Positions 17,464 through 27,971 are shown, counted from the first letter of the stretch. The stretch: 64,000 nt of DNA from Yoonia sp. (GCF_018402175.1 NZ_JAGYJK010000016.1:118323-182322); one strand, 5' to 3'. Notes: generated by a model not told the origin, from the sequence alone. Translations and numbers: made by a program.

Positions 17464-19662
17464 ATGACCGATTTCACACTCAAAACCGATGCCGATGGCG
17501 TGGCCGTCATCACATGGGACACGGTCGGCAAATCCATGAACGTGATGAACCAGCAAGGGTTCACCGATCTGGATGCGCTGGTGGGCCAAGCCTTGGCCGA
17601 TGATGCGGTCAAAGGCATCATCATCACCTCGGGCAAGCCTGACAGTTTCGCAGGCGGCATGGACCTGAACATCATCGCGCGGATGAAAGACAGCGCCGGC
17701 GACGACCCCGCGCGTGGGTTGTTTGACGGCGTGATGGCGATGCATGGCGTGCTGCGCCGGATCGAACGCGCGGGCATGGACCCCAAGACCAACAAGGGCG
17801 GTAAGCCCATCGCCGCCGCCCTGCCCGGCACGGCGCTTGGCATCGGGCTGGAAATCCCGCTGGCCTGTCACCGCATCTTTGCCGCCGATAACCCCAAGGC
17901 GAAAATCGGCCTGCCCGAAATCATGGTTGGCATCTTTCCCGGTGCCGGTGGCACCACCCGTCTGGCGCGCAAACTGGGAGCGATGGGCGCATCACCCCTG
18001 CTGTTGGAAGGCAAGTTGAACGATCCGCACGGCGCCAAACGCGCGGGCGTGATCGACGAGGTTGTGCCAGCCGAAGACTTGATCTCTGCCGCCAAGGCGT
18101 GGGTGCTGTCTAGCCCCACAATCGTGAAACCTTGGGATGAAAAGGGCTATAAAATGCCCGGCGGCGCGCCCTATCATCCTGCCGGTTTCATGACCTTTGT
18201 TGGCGCGTCCGCCATGGTCAACGGCAAGACGATGGGCGTCTATCCTGCCGCCAAGGCCCTGCTTAGCGCCGTTTACGAAGGCGCATTGGTCCCCTTTGAT
18301 ACCGCGCTGAAGATCGAGGCGCGCTGGTTCACCAATGTCCTGATGAACCCGTCATCTAGCGCAATGATCCGCAGCCTGTTCATCAACAAGGAAGCCTTGG
18401 AAAAAGGCGCCAACCGCCCCGACGCACCCGATCAAAAGGTCAAGCAGGTTGGCGTCATTGGCGCTGGCATGATGGGGGCCGGCATCGCGCTGGTCTCGGC
18501 ACTTGCAGGCATCAAGGTCGTACTGATCGACGCCAAACAGGATGCCGCCGACAAGGGCAAATCCTATACCGCTGACTACATGGACAAAGGCATTGCCCGC
18601 AAAAAGGTGACCGACGACAAGAAAACCGCCGTGCTTGGCCTGATCAACGCCACGACCGATTATGCCGCGCTGAAAGACTGCGATCTGATCGTCGAGGCGG
18701 TGTTCGAGGATGTGGGCGTCAAGGCCGAAGTCACCAAAATGGTGCAGGCTGTCACGGGCCCCGACTGCATCTTTGCCACCAACACATCGACCCTGCCGAT
18801 CACGGAACTGGCGAAAGCCAGCAATGATCCGGCGAAATTCATCGGCATCCATTTCTTTTCCCCCGTGGACAAGATGATGCTGGTGGAAATTATCAAGGGT
18901 CAGCAATCCAGCGATGTCGCCGTGGCCAAAGCGCTTGATTTCGTGCGCCAGATCCGCAAGACGCCGATCGTGGTCAATGACGCGCGGTTCTTTTACGCCA
19001 ACCGCTGCATCATCCCCTACATCAACGAAGGCATCCGCATGGTCCGCGAAGGGGTCGAACCCGCCCTGATCGAAAATGCGGCCAAGCTGGTCGGCATGCC
19101 GCTGGGTCCGCTGCAACTGGTGGACGAGACCAGCATCGATCTGGGCGTAAAAATCGCCAAGGCCACACGCGCCGCGATGGGCGATGCCTATCCCGATGGC
19201 GAAGTGGACGAGGTGCTGTTCTGGATGGCCGATCAGATGCGTCTGGGGCGCAAATCCAATGCCGGTTTCTATGCTTATGACGATAAGGGCAAGCGCCTTG
19301 GTCTGTGGGACGGTCTGGCCGCGCAATACCCTGTCGCGGATGACCAGCCCGATCTGGTCACCGTCCAGCACCGGCTGCTGTTCGCCCAAGTGCTGGAGGC
19401 CGTGCGCGCGCTGGAAGGCGGCGTGCTGACCGATATCCGCGAAGGTGACGTGGGGGCCATCCTCGGCTGGGGCTTTGCGCCTTGGTCGGGCGGGCCGTTC
19501 AGCTGGCTTGACATCATCGGCGCGCCCTATGCCGCCGAACGCTGCGACCAGCTGACCGCACAGTTCGGGGACCGTTTCACCACACCCGACCTGCTGCGCG
19601 ACATGGCCGACAAGGGCCACGAGTTCTACAAACGCTTTGGCACCGGCGCCAAAGCGGCCTGA
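17464..19662 (+). CDS. Multifunctional enoyl-CoA hydratase / 3-hydroxyacyl-CoA dehydrogenase (FadB/FadJ type)
   Basis: Carries out the hydration and NAD-dependent oxidation steps of beta-oxidation and should complex with the thiolase upstream. It has 732 residues. The crotonase domain occupies roughly residues 1-300 (GKPDSFAGGMDLNII, oxyanion-hole region; GLPEIMVGIFPGAGGTTRLA). The NAD-binding dehydrogenase domain starts near residue 320 with VGVIGAGMMGAGIALVSALA and has the catalytic-His segment FIGIHFFSPVDKMMLVEII. A C-terminal helical domain follows. The start at 17464 follows AAGGGGGAAGAT; upstream in-frame codons overlap the thiolase and lack similarity. Confidence 0.93.
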   Translation: MTDFTLKTDADGVAVITWDTVGKSMNVMNQQGFTDLDALVGQALADDAVKGIIITSGKPDSFAGGMDLNIIARMKDSAGDDPARGLFDGVMAMHGVLRRIERAGMDPKTNKGGKPIAAALPGTALGIGLEIPLACHRIFAADNPKAKIGLPEIMVGIFPGAGGTTRLARKLGAMGASPLLLEGKLNDPHGAKRAGVIDEVVPAEDLISAAKAWVLSSPTIVKPWDEKGYKMPGGAPYHPAGFMTFVGASAMVNGKTMGVYPAAKALLSAVYEGALVPFDTALKIEARWFTNVLMNPSSSAMIRSLFINKEALEKGANRPDAPDQKVKQVGVIGAGMMGAGIALVSALAGIKVVLIDAKQDAADKGKSYTADYMDKGIARKKVTDDKKTAVLGLINATTDYAALKDCDLIVEAVFEDVGVKAEVTKMVQAVTGPDCIFATNTSTLPITELAKASNDPAKFIGIHFFSPVDKMMLVEIIKGQQSSDVAVAKALDFVRQIRKTPIVVNDARFFYANRCIIPYINEGIRMVREGVEPALIENAAKLVGMPLGPLQLVDETSIDLGVKIAKATRAAMGDAYPDGEVDEVLFWMADQMRLGRKSNAGFYAYDDKGKRLGLWDGLAAQYPVADDQPDLVTVQHRLLFAQVLEAVRALEGGVLTDIREGDVGAILGWGFAPWSGGPFSWLDIIGAPYAAERCDQLTAQFGDRFTTPDLLRDMADKGHEFYKRFGTGAKAA

Positions 19663-19698
19663 CCCATCCGGCGCATCCCTGCAAAGGGTGCGCCACCC

Positions 19699-20610
19699 CT
19701 ACACGCTGCGGCGTGATACGATGATGATGCCCGCAAGTGCGATCAGCGCCATGCCCGCCATCGCCACAGGGCTGACAAGATCCCCCCACAAATACCACGC
19801 CCAGCCGCTGGCGAAGATCAGCAACGCATATTCATAGACGGCGACCTGACTTGCCTCGCCCAGTTGATAGCCGCGGAACAGACAGAAAATGCCGACAAGC
19901 GCCAAGGCGGCCTGAACTGCGATCCAGAACACAAGATCGTCGGTCACCGGCATCCAGCCGCGCTGCGCGAAACCCTCAGCGCCGGTTCCGGTAGACGGCA
20001 GCATCAGGCAGCCGACGGCCCCAAAAACGGCCAGCATCGCAAAAAACCCCGCGCTGAGCGTCAGGGTGGTTTCGCCTTCGCACCATGCGCGGGTGGCGAT
20101 GGCCCCGACGGCATATAAAAGCCCCGCAAGGATCGGCAGGAATACGACCAAATCAAGTGCTGCCGGATCAGGCCGGATGACCAAGAGCGCGCCCGCGAAC
20201 CCCGTGACAATCGCAAGGCTGCGGAGCCAGCCGACACGCTTGCCTTGGAAAATCACCGCGATCAGCAGCACGAAAATCGGGGATGTGAACAGCCCCGCCA
20301 CAACGATCCCGATAGGCAAAATGGCCAGACAGCCGAAATAGATCAGCATGGACCCCGCCTGAAAAAAGCTGCGCCCGAACACCGCCCACGGGCGTTTCGG
20401 CCGCAACGTCCCCCAGCCCAGCAGCGCGATTAGGCCCAAAGCGCCCAGCGCCAACGTGCCGCGCAGCAGATGGAACTGCCACAGCGATCCATCCGCCGCG
20501 ACATAGGGGACGAAATTATCGCTCAGCCCCAAGGTTGCCATCCCCACGATGATGTAGATCGCTGCACGCGGCGACACGATCTGGTCAGGCAAGGCGATCT
20601 GGGGTGTCAT
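19699..20610 (-). CDS. EamA/DMT family inner-membrane transporter
   Basis: Predicted metabolite exporter of the drug/metabolite transporter superfamily, 303 residues with about ten hydrophobic helices in two EamA repeats. The first half includes LIALLGWGTLRPKRPWAVFG and VVAGLFTSPIFVLLIAVIF; the second half includes GEASQVAVYEYALLIFASGWAWYLWGD, a stretch typical of repeat two. The substrate is not predictable. It lies convergent with the FadB-type gene and divergent from the acyl-CoA ligase gene; no operon partner is apparent. Confidence 0.85.
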   Translation of the reverse strand: MTPQIALPDQIVSPRAAIYIIVGMATLGLSDNFVPYVAADGSLWQFHLLRGTLALGALGLIALLGWGTLRPKRPWAVFGRSFFQAGSMLIYFGCLAILPIGIVVAGLFTSPIFVLLIAVIFQGKRVGWLRSLAIVTGFAGALLVIRPDPAALDLVVFLPILAGLLYAVGAIATRAWCEGETTLTLSAGFFAMLAVFGAVGCLMLPSTGTGAEGFAQRGWMPVTDDLVFWIAVQAALALVGIFCLFRGYQLGEASQVAVYEYALLIFASGWAWYLWGDLVSPVAMAGMALIALAGIIIVSRRSV

Positions 20611-20702
20611 CAGGCAGCTTTCTTAACAGGATTCCGCTTCCAAAGTCGCTGATGCACCGCAATACTCTGTCCGGATAGCGACCAAGATGGCGGGAGGGCG
20701 AC

Positions 20703-22328
20703 ATGGGCTGGATGCGCGACGAGACGGGCCTTGGCAAACGGGCGGCCAATCATGTGCCGCTGACGCCCCTGTCCCACCTGCAACGTGCGGCACTGGTGTT
20801 CGCCAATCGTGACGCGCTGGTCTATGGCACGGCACGGCTGACCTATGCGCAATATTACCGCCGTGTCACACAGTTGGCCGCGGCCTTGGTCAAGGCGGGC
20901 GTGCAGCCCGGCGATGTGGTCGCCACGATCCTGCCCAACATCCCCGCCCAATCCGAGGCGGCGTTCGGAGTCCCCGCCTGCGGCGCGGTGCTGAACACGA
21001 TCAACATCCGGCTGGATGTGGACACGATCGCCTATATCCTCGACCATGGCGAGGCCAAGGTTATGCTGGTGGACAGCCAGTTCCTGCCGCAGGCGATGGC
21101 GGCCATCGGCCAGATGCAGGGGCCTGCGCCACTGGTCATCGAAGTGCCGGACGATCAGGCGGGCGTGCATGCCATCGGCACCCAGCAGAATTACGAGGAT
21201 TTTCTGACAACGGGCGATCCCGATTTCGCATGGATTTTGCCGCTGGATGAATGGGAAAGCCTTGCGCTGAATTACACCTCTGGCACCACCGGCCGGCCCA
21301 AGGGCGTGGTCTATCACCATCGCGGGGCCTATCTGATGACGCTGGGCACGGCGATGTCGTGGGAAATGCCGACCTTCGTGCGCTATTTGCAGATCGTGCC
21401 GCTGTTCCATTGCAACGGCTGGAACCACACATGGATGCTGCCCGCGCTGGGTGGCACCGCGATCTGCTGCCGCGATATCACAGCGCAGGCGATCTATGAC
21501 GCCATCGCCGATCACGGGGCCACGCATTTCGGCGGCGCACCAATCGTGTTGAACCTGCTAGTCAACGCCAAGCCGGACCATCGCCGCCAGTTTAACCATG
21601 TGGTGCAGGTCTTTACCGCAGGCGCGCCCCCTGCCCCCGCGACCTTGGCCGCCATCGGCAGGCTGGGGTTTCACGTCAAACAGGTCTACGGGCTGACCGA
21701 AACCTTTGGCCATGTCACCGAATGTATCTGGGACCCCGCATGGGACACCCTGCCAGAGGCCGAACAGGCCGCGATCAAGGCGCGCCAAGGCGTCGGCATG
21801 CCGATGATGGAGGACGTCACGGTCGTGAACGACCACATGGACCCCGTGCCCTGGGACGGCACCACGCAGGGCGAGATTGTCATGCGCGGCAATGCGGTGA
21901 TGAAAGGCTATCTGAAAAACCCCAACGCCACCGAAAAGGCGTTTGCAGGCGGCTATTTCCATTCCGAGGATCTGGCAATCCAGCATCCGGACGGCATGAT
22001 CCAGATATCCGACCGCGCCAAGGACATCATCATTTCAGGCGGCGAAAACATCAGCTCGGTCGAGGTAGAGGCAGCGCTGATGAACCATGCGGCCGTGAAC
22101 CTCTGCGCGGTTGTGGCCCAGCCGGATGAAAAATGGGGCGAAACCCCCTGCGCCTTTGTCGAATTGAAAGACGGCGCCACCGCGACCGAGGCCGAGATCA
22201 TCGCGTTTGCCCGCGAAAGGCTGGCAGGGTTCAAATGCCCCAAACGCGTGGTGTTTCAGGACCTGCCCAAGACATCGACCGGCAAGATCCAGAAATTCGA
22301 ACTGCGCCTGATCGCAAGGGCCGGTTGA
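20703..22328 (+). CDS. Acyl-CoA synthetase, AMP-forming (second copy in window)
   Basis: ANL-superfamily ligase of 541 residues. Motifs: LNYTSGTTGRPKGVVYHHRG (P-loop), QVYGLTETFGHVTECIW, FHSEDLAIQHPDGMIQISDR, KDIIISGGENISSVEVEAAL and the lysine region PKTSTGKIQKFELR. The spacing and the N-terminal FANRDALVYGTARLTYAQ resemble medium-chain and methylthiopropionate-CoA ligases (DmdB group), but I cannot separate these by eye. It shares little beyond the motifs with the ligase at 2976-4844. It may feed the beta-oxidation genes immediately upstream. GGCGGGAGGGCGAC precedes the ATG. Confidence 0.88.
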   Translation: MGWMRDETGLGKRAANHVPLTPLSHLQRAALVFANRDALVYGTARLTYAQYYRRVTQLAAALVKAGVQPGDVVATILPNIPAQSEAAFGVPACGAVLNTINIRLDVDTIAYILDHGEAKVMLVDSQFLPQAMAAIGQMQGPAPLVIEVPDDQAGVHAIGTQQNYEDFLTTGDPDFAWILPLDEWESLALNYTSGTTGRPKGVVYHHRGAYLMTLGTAMSWEMPTFVRYLQIVPLFHCNGWNHTWMLPALGGTAICCRDITAQAIYDAIADHGATHFGGAPIVLNLLVNAKPDHRRQFNHVVQVFTAGAPPAPATLAAIGRLGFHVKQVYGLTETFGHVTECIWDPAWDTLPEAEQAAIKARQGVGMPMMEDVTVVNDHMDPVPWDGTTQGEIVMRGNAVMKGYLKNPNATEKAFAGGYFHSEDLAIQHPDGMIQISDRAKDIIISGGENISSVEVEAALMNHAAVNLCAVVAQPDEKWGETPCAFVELKDGATATEAEIIAFARERLAGFKCPKRVVFQDLPKTSTGKIQKFELRLIARAG

Positions 22329-22404
22329 TCGCAAGCTGCCCTTTCGCGCATGACAAGATCTGCCTGCCCGCGTAAGGTAGACGCAAAAAGGCAATGTAGG
22401 GCAG

Positions 22405-23421
22405 ATGACAGCGCTTGATCGATATGTGCGCTTGGAAAGCGATGGGCTTTGGCGGCCCGGTCCGGACCAGCAGCGGCGTCAGGTCACGATTTCTTTTGGC
22501 AATGCGACGCTGGTGATCGCCGACGGGGCCGCGCGCCCGCTTGCGCATTGGTCGCTGCCTGCGGTGATCCGCCTGAACCCCAACGAAACCCCCGCGATCT
22601 ATGCCCCCGATCAAGAGGCAAGCGAAGCACTGGAGATCGCCGACGAGATCATGATTGACGCCATCGAAGAGGTCCGCAAATCGCTGGCCAAGGCCCGCCC
22701 GCAGCCCGGCAAGCTGCGCCACTGGGTCACGGCGGGGATCGTGGCCGCGACGCTGGCGCTGGCCGTGTTCTGGCTGCCCGGCGCGCTGATGCGGCAGACA
22801 CTGGCCGTGGTGCCAAATGCCAAACGGATCGAGATCGGCGCGATCATCCTTGCCCATGTGCAGACCAAGACCGGCGCGGTCTGTCGTGACGCAGCCGCAC
22901 AGGCCGCAGCAGGCACATTGGCAACACGGGTTTTCGGGGCGGGCACGCCGCTGAATATCGTTGTCGTGCCGAAGCTGGACCAAGGCGCGCTGGCGATGCC
23001 GGGCGGGCTGATCATCCTGGATGCGGGGCTGTTGCAGGCGGCGGATGATCCGGTGGCCGTGGCGGGGTTCGTGCTGGCCAGCCGTGTGGCCATCGCGGGG
23101 CAGGACCCTCTTGAACCCGTGCTGCGCGAGGCGGGGCTCGCTGCGACCTTTGGCTTGCTGACGACAGGTGACATCCCGCGCGACGTGTTGCAGCGCCATG
23201 CCGACGACCGTCTGGACCAGCCCGCACCGCAGGCCAATCCCGCCGAGCTGCGCCGTGCCTTTGCAGCGTCCAACCTGCCGCAAAGGCCCTATCAGATGCT
23301 GGCGGATGCGCGCACCGGCACCATGCCTGATCTGGGCCGTGATCCGCTGGATGGCCAGCCGTCGCCGCCGGTGATGACCGATAGCGCATGGATCAGTTTG
23401 CAGAACATCTGCAACCGCTGA
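22405..23421 (+). CDS. Membrane protein related to M48 metallopeptidases but lacking the zinc motif
   Basis: Protein of 338 residues with an N-terminal cytosolic part, one strong membrane helix at about residues 108-128 (VTAGIVAATLALAVFWLPGAL) and a C-terminal domain. Residues 198-210 read MPGGLIILDAGLL, closely matching the substrate-strand block of M48 peptidases (LPGGxIxxxxGLL), and the next helix reads VAGFVLASRVAIAGQDPL where M48 enzymes have VLAHEIGHxxxRHPL. The zinc ligands HExxH are replaced by SRVAI, so catalysis is not expected. It may be a pseudopeptidase with a scaffold or sensor role. I assign no function; it is convergent with upp. Confidence 0.7.
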   Translation: MTALDRYVRLESDGLWRPGPDQQRRQVTISFGNATLVIADGAARPLAHWSLPAVIRLNPNETPAIYAPDQEASEALEIADEIMIDAIEEVRKSLAKARPQPGKLRHWVTAGIVAATLALAVFWLPGALMRQTLAVVPNAKRIEIGAIILAHVQTKTGAVCRDAAAQAAAGTLATRVFGAGTPLNIVVVPKLDQGALAMPGGLIILDAGLLQAADDPVAVAGFVLASRVAIAGQDPLEPVLREAGLAATFGLLTTGDIPRDVLQRHADDRLDQPAPQANPAELRRAFAASNLPQRPYQMLADARTGTMPDLGRDPLDGQPSPPVMTDSAWISLQNICNR

Positions 23422-23424
23422 CGG

Positions 23425-24057
23425 CTATTTGGTGCCGAACATCCGGTCGCCTGCATCCCCCAGACCCGGCACGATATAGCCGCGATCATTCAGGTGGCTG
23501 TCGATGGCGGCGGTGACAATCGGCACATCGGGATGCGCGGCGCGCATCCGCGCGATACCTTCGGGGGCGGCGAGCAGGCACAGGAAACGGATATTCGTGG
23601 CCCCGGCCTGTTTCAGCAGATCAATCGCCGCGACCGACGAATTGCCCGTGGCCAGCATCGGATCGACGGCGATGACCAGCCGGTCCTCCAGCTCTGTCGG
23701 GACCTTGAAATAATATTGCACCGGTTGCAGGGTTTCTTCGTCGCGGTAAAGCCCCACGAACCCCACGCGCGCCGACGGGATCAGTTCCAGCACGCCATCC
23801 AGCAAACCATTGCCCGCGCGCAGGATCGACACCAGCGCCAGTTTCTTGCCGTCGATCACCGGCGCATCCATCGGTTCCAGCGGCGTGTCGATCCGGCGGG
23901 TGGTCATTGGCAACCCGCGTGTGACCTCATAGGCCAGCAGCTGGCTGATCTCGCGCAGCAATTGGCGGAACAGCGCGGTGGACGTTTCCTTTTGCCGCAT
24001 CAACGTCAGTTTATGCTGCACCAAAGGATGGGTGACATGGGTGACATGGTCGTTCAT
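23425..24057 (-). CDS. upp: Uracil phosphoribosyltransferase
   Basis: Converts uracil and PRPP to UMP in pyrimidine salvage. It has 210 residues, the normal length. The PRPP-binding loop is clear in [20 protein letters not shown], and the C-terminal uracil-binding segment is [20 protein letters not shown]. The N-terminal block [20 protein letters not shown] is diagnostic of the family. The start at 24057 overlaps the stop of add by four bases (ATGA), and the gene is the last of the minus-strand salvage operon. Confidence 0.97.
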   Translation of the reverse strand: MNDHVTHVTHPLVQHKLTLMRQKETSTALFRQLLREISQLLAYEVTRGLPMTTRRIDTPLEPMDAPVIDGKKLALVSILRAGNGLLDGVLELIPSARVGFVGLYRDEETLQPVQYYFKVPTELEDRLVIAVDPMLATGNSSVAAIDLLKQAGATNIRFLCLLAAPEGIARMRAAHPDVPIVTAAIDSHLNDRGYIVPGLGDAGDRMFGTK

Positions 24058-25045
24058 TGGGCAGGCTCCAGTCGTTTGGCCACACGGGCGCGGGTGGCGT
24101 CGTCGCAGAAAGCGGCGGCAAGGGCGGTCTGGTTCAACGCGGCGAAATCGGCCGCGTCCCAGCCGAATGTCTTGTGCAGCATGTCGCATTCAGCACTCAT
24201 CGTGGTGTGAAAGAACGGCGGATCATCGGTCGAGACAGTGACCTTGACGCCCGCATCGCGCAGGCGGGCGATAGGGTGGCTGGCCCAGTCGGTGACAGCC
24301 TTCAGCACAACATTTGACCCCGGGCAAACCTCCAGCACGATATCTTTTTCCACGATCTCGCGCAGCAATGCGGGATCGTCTGATCGCCCCGATGCCGTGG
24401 CCGATGCGGGCGACCTTCAGATCGCGGATAGTTTCGGCCACCATCGCCGCCCCGCCCCATTCGCCGGCATGACAGGTCAGGGGCAATGCCCGCTTCGCGC
24501 GCGATGTCGAAAGAATAGGCGTAATCGGCAGGCCGCCCCGCCAATTCACCCCCCGCCATGCCATAGCCCACAACAAAGCCGCCAAAGGTTTCCGCCGCAC
24601 AGCGCGCCGCAGGTTTGCAGGCCTCGGGGCCGAAATGGCGGATGCCGGTCACGATCCCGCGCAGCGTGATGCCGAAACGTGCCTCGCCTTCGGCGGCGGC
24701 GTCGGACATCGCGGCAAGGTAATCCTTCCACGCCACCAGATCACCGCCACCGCAAAAATCGGGAGAGACGAAAGTTTCCAAATAGACCACGCCGTGCGCT
24801 GCCGTTTCTTGCAGCACCGCCAGCGTCAGGCGGCGGAAATCGTCGGGCGTTTGCAGGGTCGTGCAGGCGGCCTCGTAGACCTTCAGGAAATGATCGAAAT
24901 CGCGGAAATCATAGCCGCCTGCGGGTGTGAAGATGCCGCTGATGTCGATCTTCTTTTCCGCCGCCAGCATGCGGATGAAATCAGGCGGCGCGCAGCCTTC
25001 CAGATGGGTGTGCAGTTCGATCTTGGGAAGCGTTTGAAAACTCAT
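24054..25045 (-). pseudogene. add: Adenosine deaminase, two frameshifts in this sequence
   Basis: Deaminates adenosine to inosine. The N-terminal frame from 25045 (MSFQTLPKIELHTHLEG; HTH zinc ligands) runs well to SFDIAREAGIA near 24485. There the coherent reading moves to another frame (PLTCHAGEWGGAAMVAETIR, then VARIGHGIGAIR) and near 24385 to the third frame (DPALLREIVEKDIVLEVCPG, then TVSTDDPPFFHT). Each change equals one extra base or two missing bases; the first is at a GGGG run. All catalytic blocks survive in the joined reading, and the gene is coupled by ATGA to deoB upstream and upp downstream, so it is probably intact in the organism. Confidence 0.88.
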
Positions 25046-26218
25046 AGAAAACTCTTTCCTGCGCCGCGATAGGGCACTGACAAATGATCCGCGATGCTGG
25101 CCGCGACATCCGAAAACCCGAGATGCCCCAAAGGTGCGTCCCCCATTCCATGTACCAGCACCGGCACCCTTTCGCGGGTATGGTCGGTGCCGGGCCATGT
25201 CGGGTCATTGCCATGGTCGGCGGTGACGATCAACAGATCATCCTTGGCCAGACGCGGCAAAAGTGCGCCCAAAGCCGCATCGAACCACGCCAGATGCGCG
25301 GCATAGCCTGCAACATCACGCCTGTGGCCATAGTCGCTGTCGAATTCGACCAGATTGACGAAAATGAAATCGCCATCTGCTCGCTTCATCCAGCAGGTCG
25401 CGCAGATGATCCATCAGCACGGCATCCTTGCCCTTGTGCAATGTATCGATACCCTGCATCGAAAAGATATCACCGATCTTGCCCACGGCATGCACCCTGC
25501 CGCCCGCCACCTGCACATCGTCACAGATCGACGGGCCGGGCAGCGGGATCGCGTAATCCTTGCGGTTGGCAGTGCGGGTAAAGGCGCCGACGTCACCCAC
25601 GAAAGGCCGCGCGATGACGCGCCCGACCTTCATCGCATGCAGCATGGGCGCAAGATCGGCGCAGAGCGTGTACAGCCGGTCCAACCCGAAATGATCCTCG
25701 TGTGCCGCGATCTGCAAGACGCTGTCGGCGGATGTATAACAGATGGGCCAGCCGTTGCGCAGATGCGCCGCCCCGTCGCGGGCAATGATCGCCGTGCCAG
25801 AGGCATGGCAATTGCCCAAGATGCCGTCCGTGCCTGCCGCCTTGCAGATGGCGGCGGTCAGGTCAGGCGGAAAGGCAGGCACCGTGTCGGGAAAATGATG
25901 CCAGTCCCACGGCACCGGCACACCGGCCAGTTCCCAATGCCCCGACGGCGTGTCCTTGCCGCGCGAGACTTCGGTCGCGGCCCCCCATGCGCCGGTCGGC
26001 ACAGCGCCCAGTCCAGGCGCCTCCAGCCCAGAGGCCAGTTGCACCGCCGCCCCCAGGCCCAGCGCATCCAGATACGGCAGATGCAGCGGCATGGCCTGCG
26101 CGATATGGCCCACGGTATTCGCGCCGGTATCAGGCAGATCGCCGTTGAAATATTGCACAGCATCAGGTGCGCCGCCGATGCCGACACTGTCGATCACGAT
26201 CAGGATTGCGCGCGCCAT
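25042..26218 (-). pseudogene. deoB: Phosphopentomutase, one frameshift in this sequence
   Basis: Interconverts (deoxy)ribose 1- and 5-phosphates during nucleoside breakdown. The start at 26218 gives [20 protein letters not shown], with metal-binding Asp10; the DTPSGHWEL block holds the phosphorylated threonine. The frame continues to HLRDLLDEA near 25385 and then must shift by one base to [20 protein letters not shown] and VTADHGNDPTWPGTDHTRE, the second metal-binding cluster. The joined length, about 390 residues, is normal. It overlaps deoA (TGATG) and add (ATGA). The change is one extra base or two missing bases around 25380-25386. Confidence 0.9.
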
Positions 26219-27519
26219 CAGCCGATCCTTTCCAGAACAAGCGGGCCGGGCACAGCCGCGTCGCCTATGGTGATCGCCGCCCGCACGGCGCGCGCGGCCT
26301 CGCCCGCGGCTTCTTCGGTCGCGGCATGCAGCGTACACAGCGGCTGGCCCCGCGTCACCGGCGCACCCAGCCCGATCATGTCGGTCAGCCCGACAGATGG
26401 GTCGATCCGGTCGGTTTCCACCCGCCGCCCGCCGCCCAAGCCCACCACAACCAGCCCCAGCGCCTCGCCATCGATGGCGGTGATATGGCCGCTGTCCGGT
26501 GCCATGACCTCGCCCACGACGGGGGCTGCGGGCAGATGCGTGCGCCAGTCCTCGGCCATGTCGGGTGGCCCGCCCATCGCGGCGATCATGCGGGCAAATC
26601 GTTCCATCGCCTCGCCCGACGACAGGGCAAGTGCCACCTGCGCGCTGGCCTCGGGCGCGCTGCGGCCTTGCAAGGTCAGCAGATGCACGCAGATCGCCTT
26701 GGACAAATCCACAAGGCGGGGGGCGGCGGCGCTGTTGCCTTCCAGCACGTCCATACAGACCGCAACTTCGACCGCATTGCCCAGCGCGGGGGCCAGCGGC
26801 GCGTTCATATCGGTGATCAGCGCGGCTGTCCGGCACCCTGCGCCATTGGCCGCATCAACCAGCGCCTGCGCCAAGGCACGCGCGTCACCCGGCGTTTTCA
26901 TGAAAGCACCCGACCCGCATTTGACATCCAGTATCAGACCATCCAGCCCCGCCGCCAGCTTCTTGGACAGGATCGACGCCGTGATCAGGTCGATGGACTC
27001 CACCGTCGCCGTCACATCGCGGATCGCATAAAGCCTGCGGTCGGCGGGTGCGATCTGGCCTGTCGCGCTGACGATGGCGCAGCCGACCTCGCGCGTGATC
27101 TGGCGCAGGTGCTGTTCCGTGACTTGCGTGGACAGGCCGGGGATCGATTCCAGCTTGTCCAGCGTGCCGCCGGTATGGCCCAGCCCCCGCCCCGAGATCA
27201 TCGGCACATAGGCCCCGCAGGCCGCCAGCACAGGGGCCGCGATCAGCGACACGCAATCTCCCACGCCGCCGGTGGAATGTTTGTCCAAGACCGGCCCCGG
27301 CAGGTCCCATGCCAAAACGTCGCCGCTGTCGCGCATCGCCTGTGTCAGCGCGACGCGGCCTTGATCGGACAGACCGTTCAGGCAGACCGCCATTGCAAAG
27401 GCCCCCGCCTGCGCGTCGCTGACCGCACCGCTGGCCAAGCCTTGCGCGAACCATGCAAGCGCCGCCGGATCAGGCGTCTGGCGGTTGCGGATCGCGGCTA
27501 TGATCGCGCGGGCGTCCAA
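26218..27519 (-). CDS. deoA: Thymidine phosphorylase
   Basis: Cleaves thymidine or deoxyuridine with phosphate to the base and deoxyribose 1-phosphate, the substrate of DeoB. It has 433 residues. The signature phosphate-binding segment is [19 protein letters not shown]; other family blocks are [20 protein letters not shown] and [13 protein letters not shown]. The start [18 protein letters not shown] is three bases after the cdd stop. Intact, unlike its two neighbours downstream. Related pyrimidine phosphorylases (Pdp) share these motifs, but length and neighbours fit DeoA. Confidence 0.95.
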   Translation of the reverse strand: MDARAIIAAIRNRQTPDPAALAWFAQGLASGAVSDAQAGAFAMAVCLNGLSDQGRVALTQAMRDSGDVLAWDLPGPVLDKHSTGGVGDCVSLIAAPVLAACGAYVPMISGRGLGHTGGTLDKLESIPGLSTQVTEQHLRQITREVGCAIVSATGQIAPADRRLYAIRDVTATVESIDLITASILSKKLAAGLDGLILDVKCGSGAFMKTPGDARALAQALVDAANGAGCRTAALITDMNAPLAPALGNAVEVAVCMDVLEGNSAAAPRLVDLSKAICVHLLTLQGRSAPEASAQVALALSSGEAMERFARMIAAMGGPPDMAEDWRTHLPAAPVVGEVMAPDSGHITAIDGEALGLVVVGLGGGRRVETDRIDPSVGLTDMIGLGAPVTRGQPLCTLHAATEEAAGEAARAVRAAITIGDAAVPGPLVLERIG

Positions 27520-27522
27520 GGG

Positions 27523-27915
27523 TCAGACACGGCTCATGTAGTCGGCGTCGAAACTGCCGGGCAACAGGTCGGCCACGGTTGTCTGCTGAACGATCCCGTC
27601 CATCGTGGCCAGCGTCACGGCCACATCGCCATCCGCGAATTCCGCAATCTTCTGGCGGCAGCCACCACAGGGGCTGACCGGCTTGGGGCTGTCTGCGATT
27701 ACCGCGACTTCGGCGATGCGGGTGTCACCACCTGCGATCATCGCGGCGATGGCACCCGCCTCGGCGCAGGTGCCTTCGGGATAGGCCACGTTTTCGACGT
27801 TGCAGCCGGTGTAGACGGTGCCGGATACCGACCGGATCGCAGCACCCACCTTGAATTTGGAATAGGGGGCATAGGCGTTTTCGCGCACGGCGCGGGCGTT
27901 GTCGATCAGCGACAT
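27523..27915 (-). CDS. cdd: Cytidine deaminase
   Basis: Zinc enzyme deaminating cytidine and deoxycytidine to uridine and deoxyuridine. It has 130 residues, as in homotetrameric Cdd. Zinc and catalytic motifs: TCAEAGAIAAMI (Cys ligand and catalytic Glu) and SPCGGCRQKIAEF (two Cys ligands). The start MSLIDNARAVRENAYAPYSK at 27915 is preceded by GGAGGTTACC; an upstream open stretch is rejected. First gene of the minus-strand salvage operon cdd-deoA-deoB-add-upp, which together takes up and recycles nucleosides. Confidence 0.96.
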   Translation of the reverse strand: MSLIDNARAVRENAYAPYSKFKVGAAIRSVSGTVYTGCNVENVAYPEGTCAEAGAIAAMIAGGDTRIAEVAVIADSPKPVSPCGGCRQKIAEFADGDVAVTLATMDGIVQQTTVADLLPGSFDADYMSRV

Positions 27916-27971
27916 GGTAACCTCCGGTTGGGTGAGATCAGATTGGTGCGGCCCGCGGCGCAATGCAAGAC

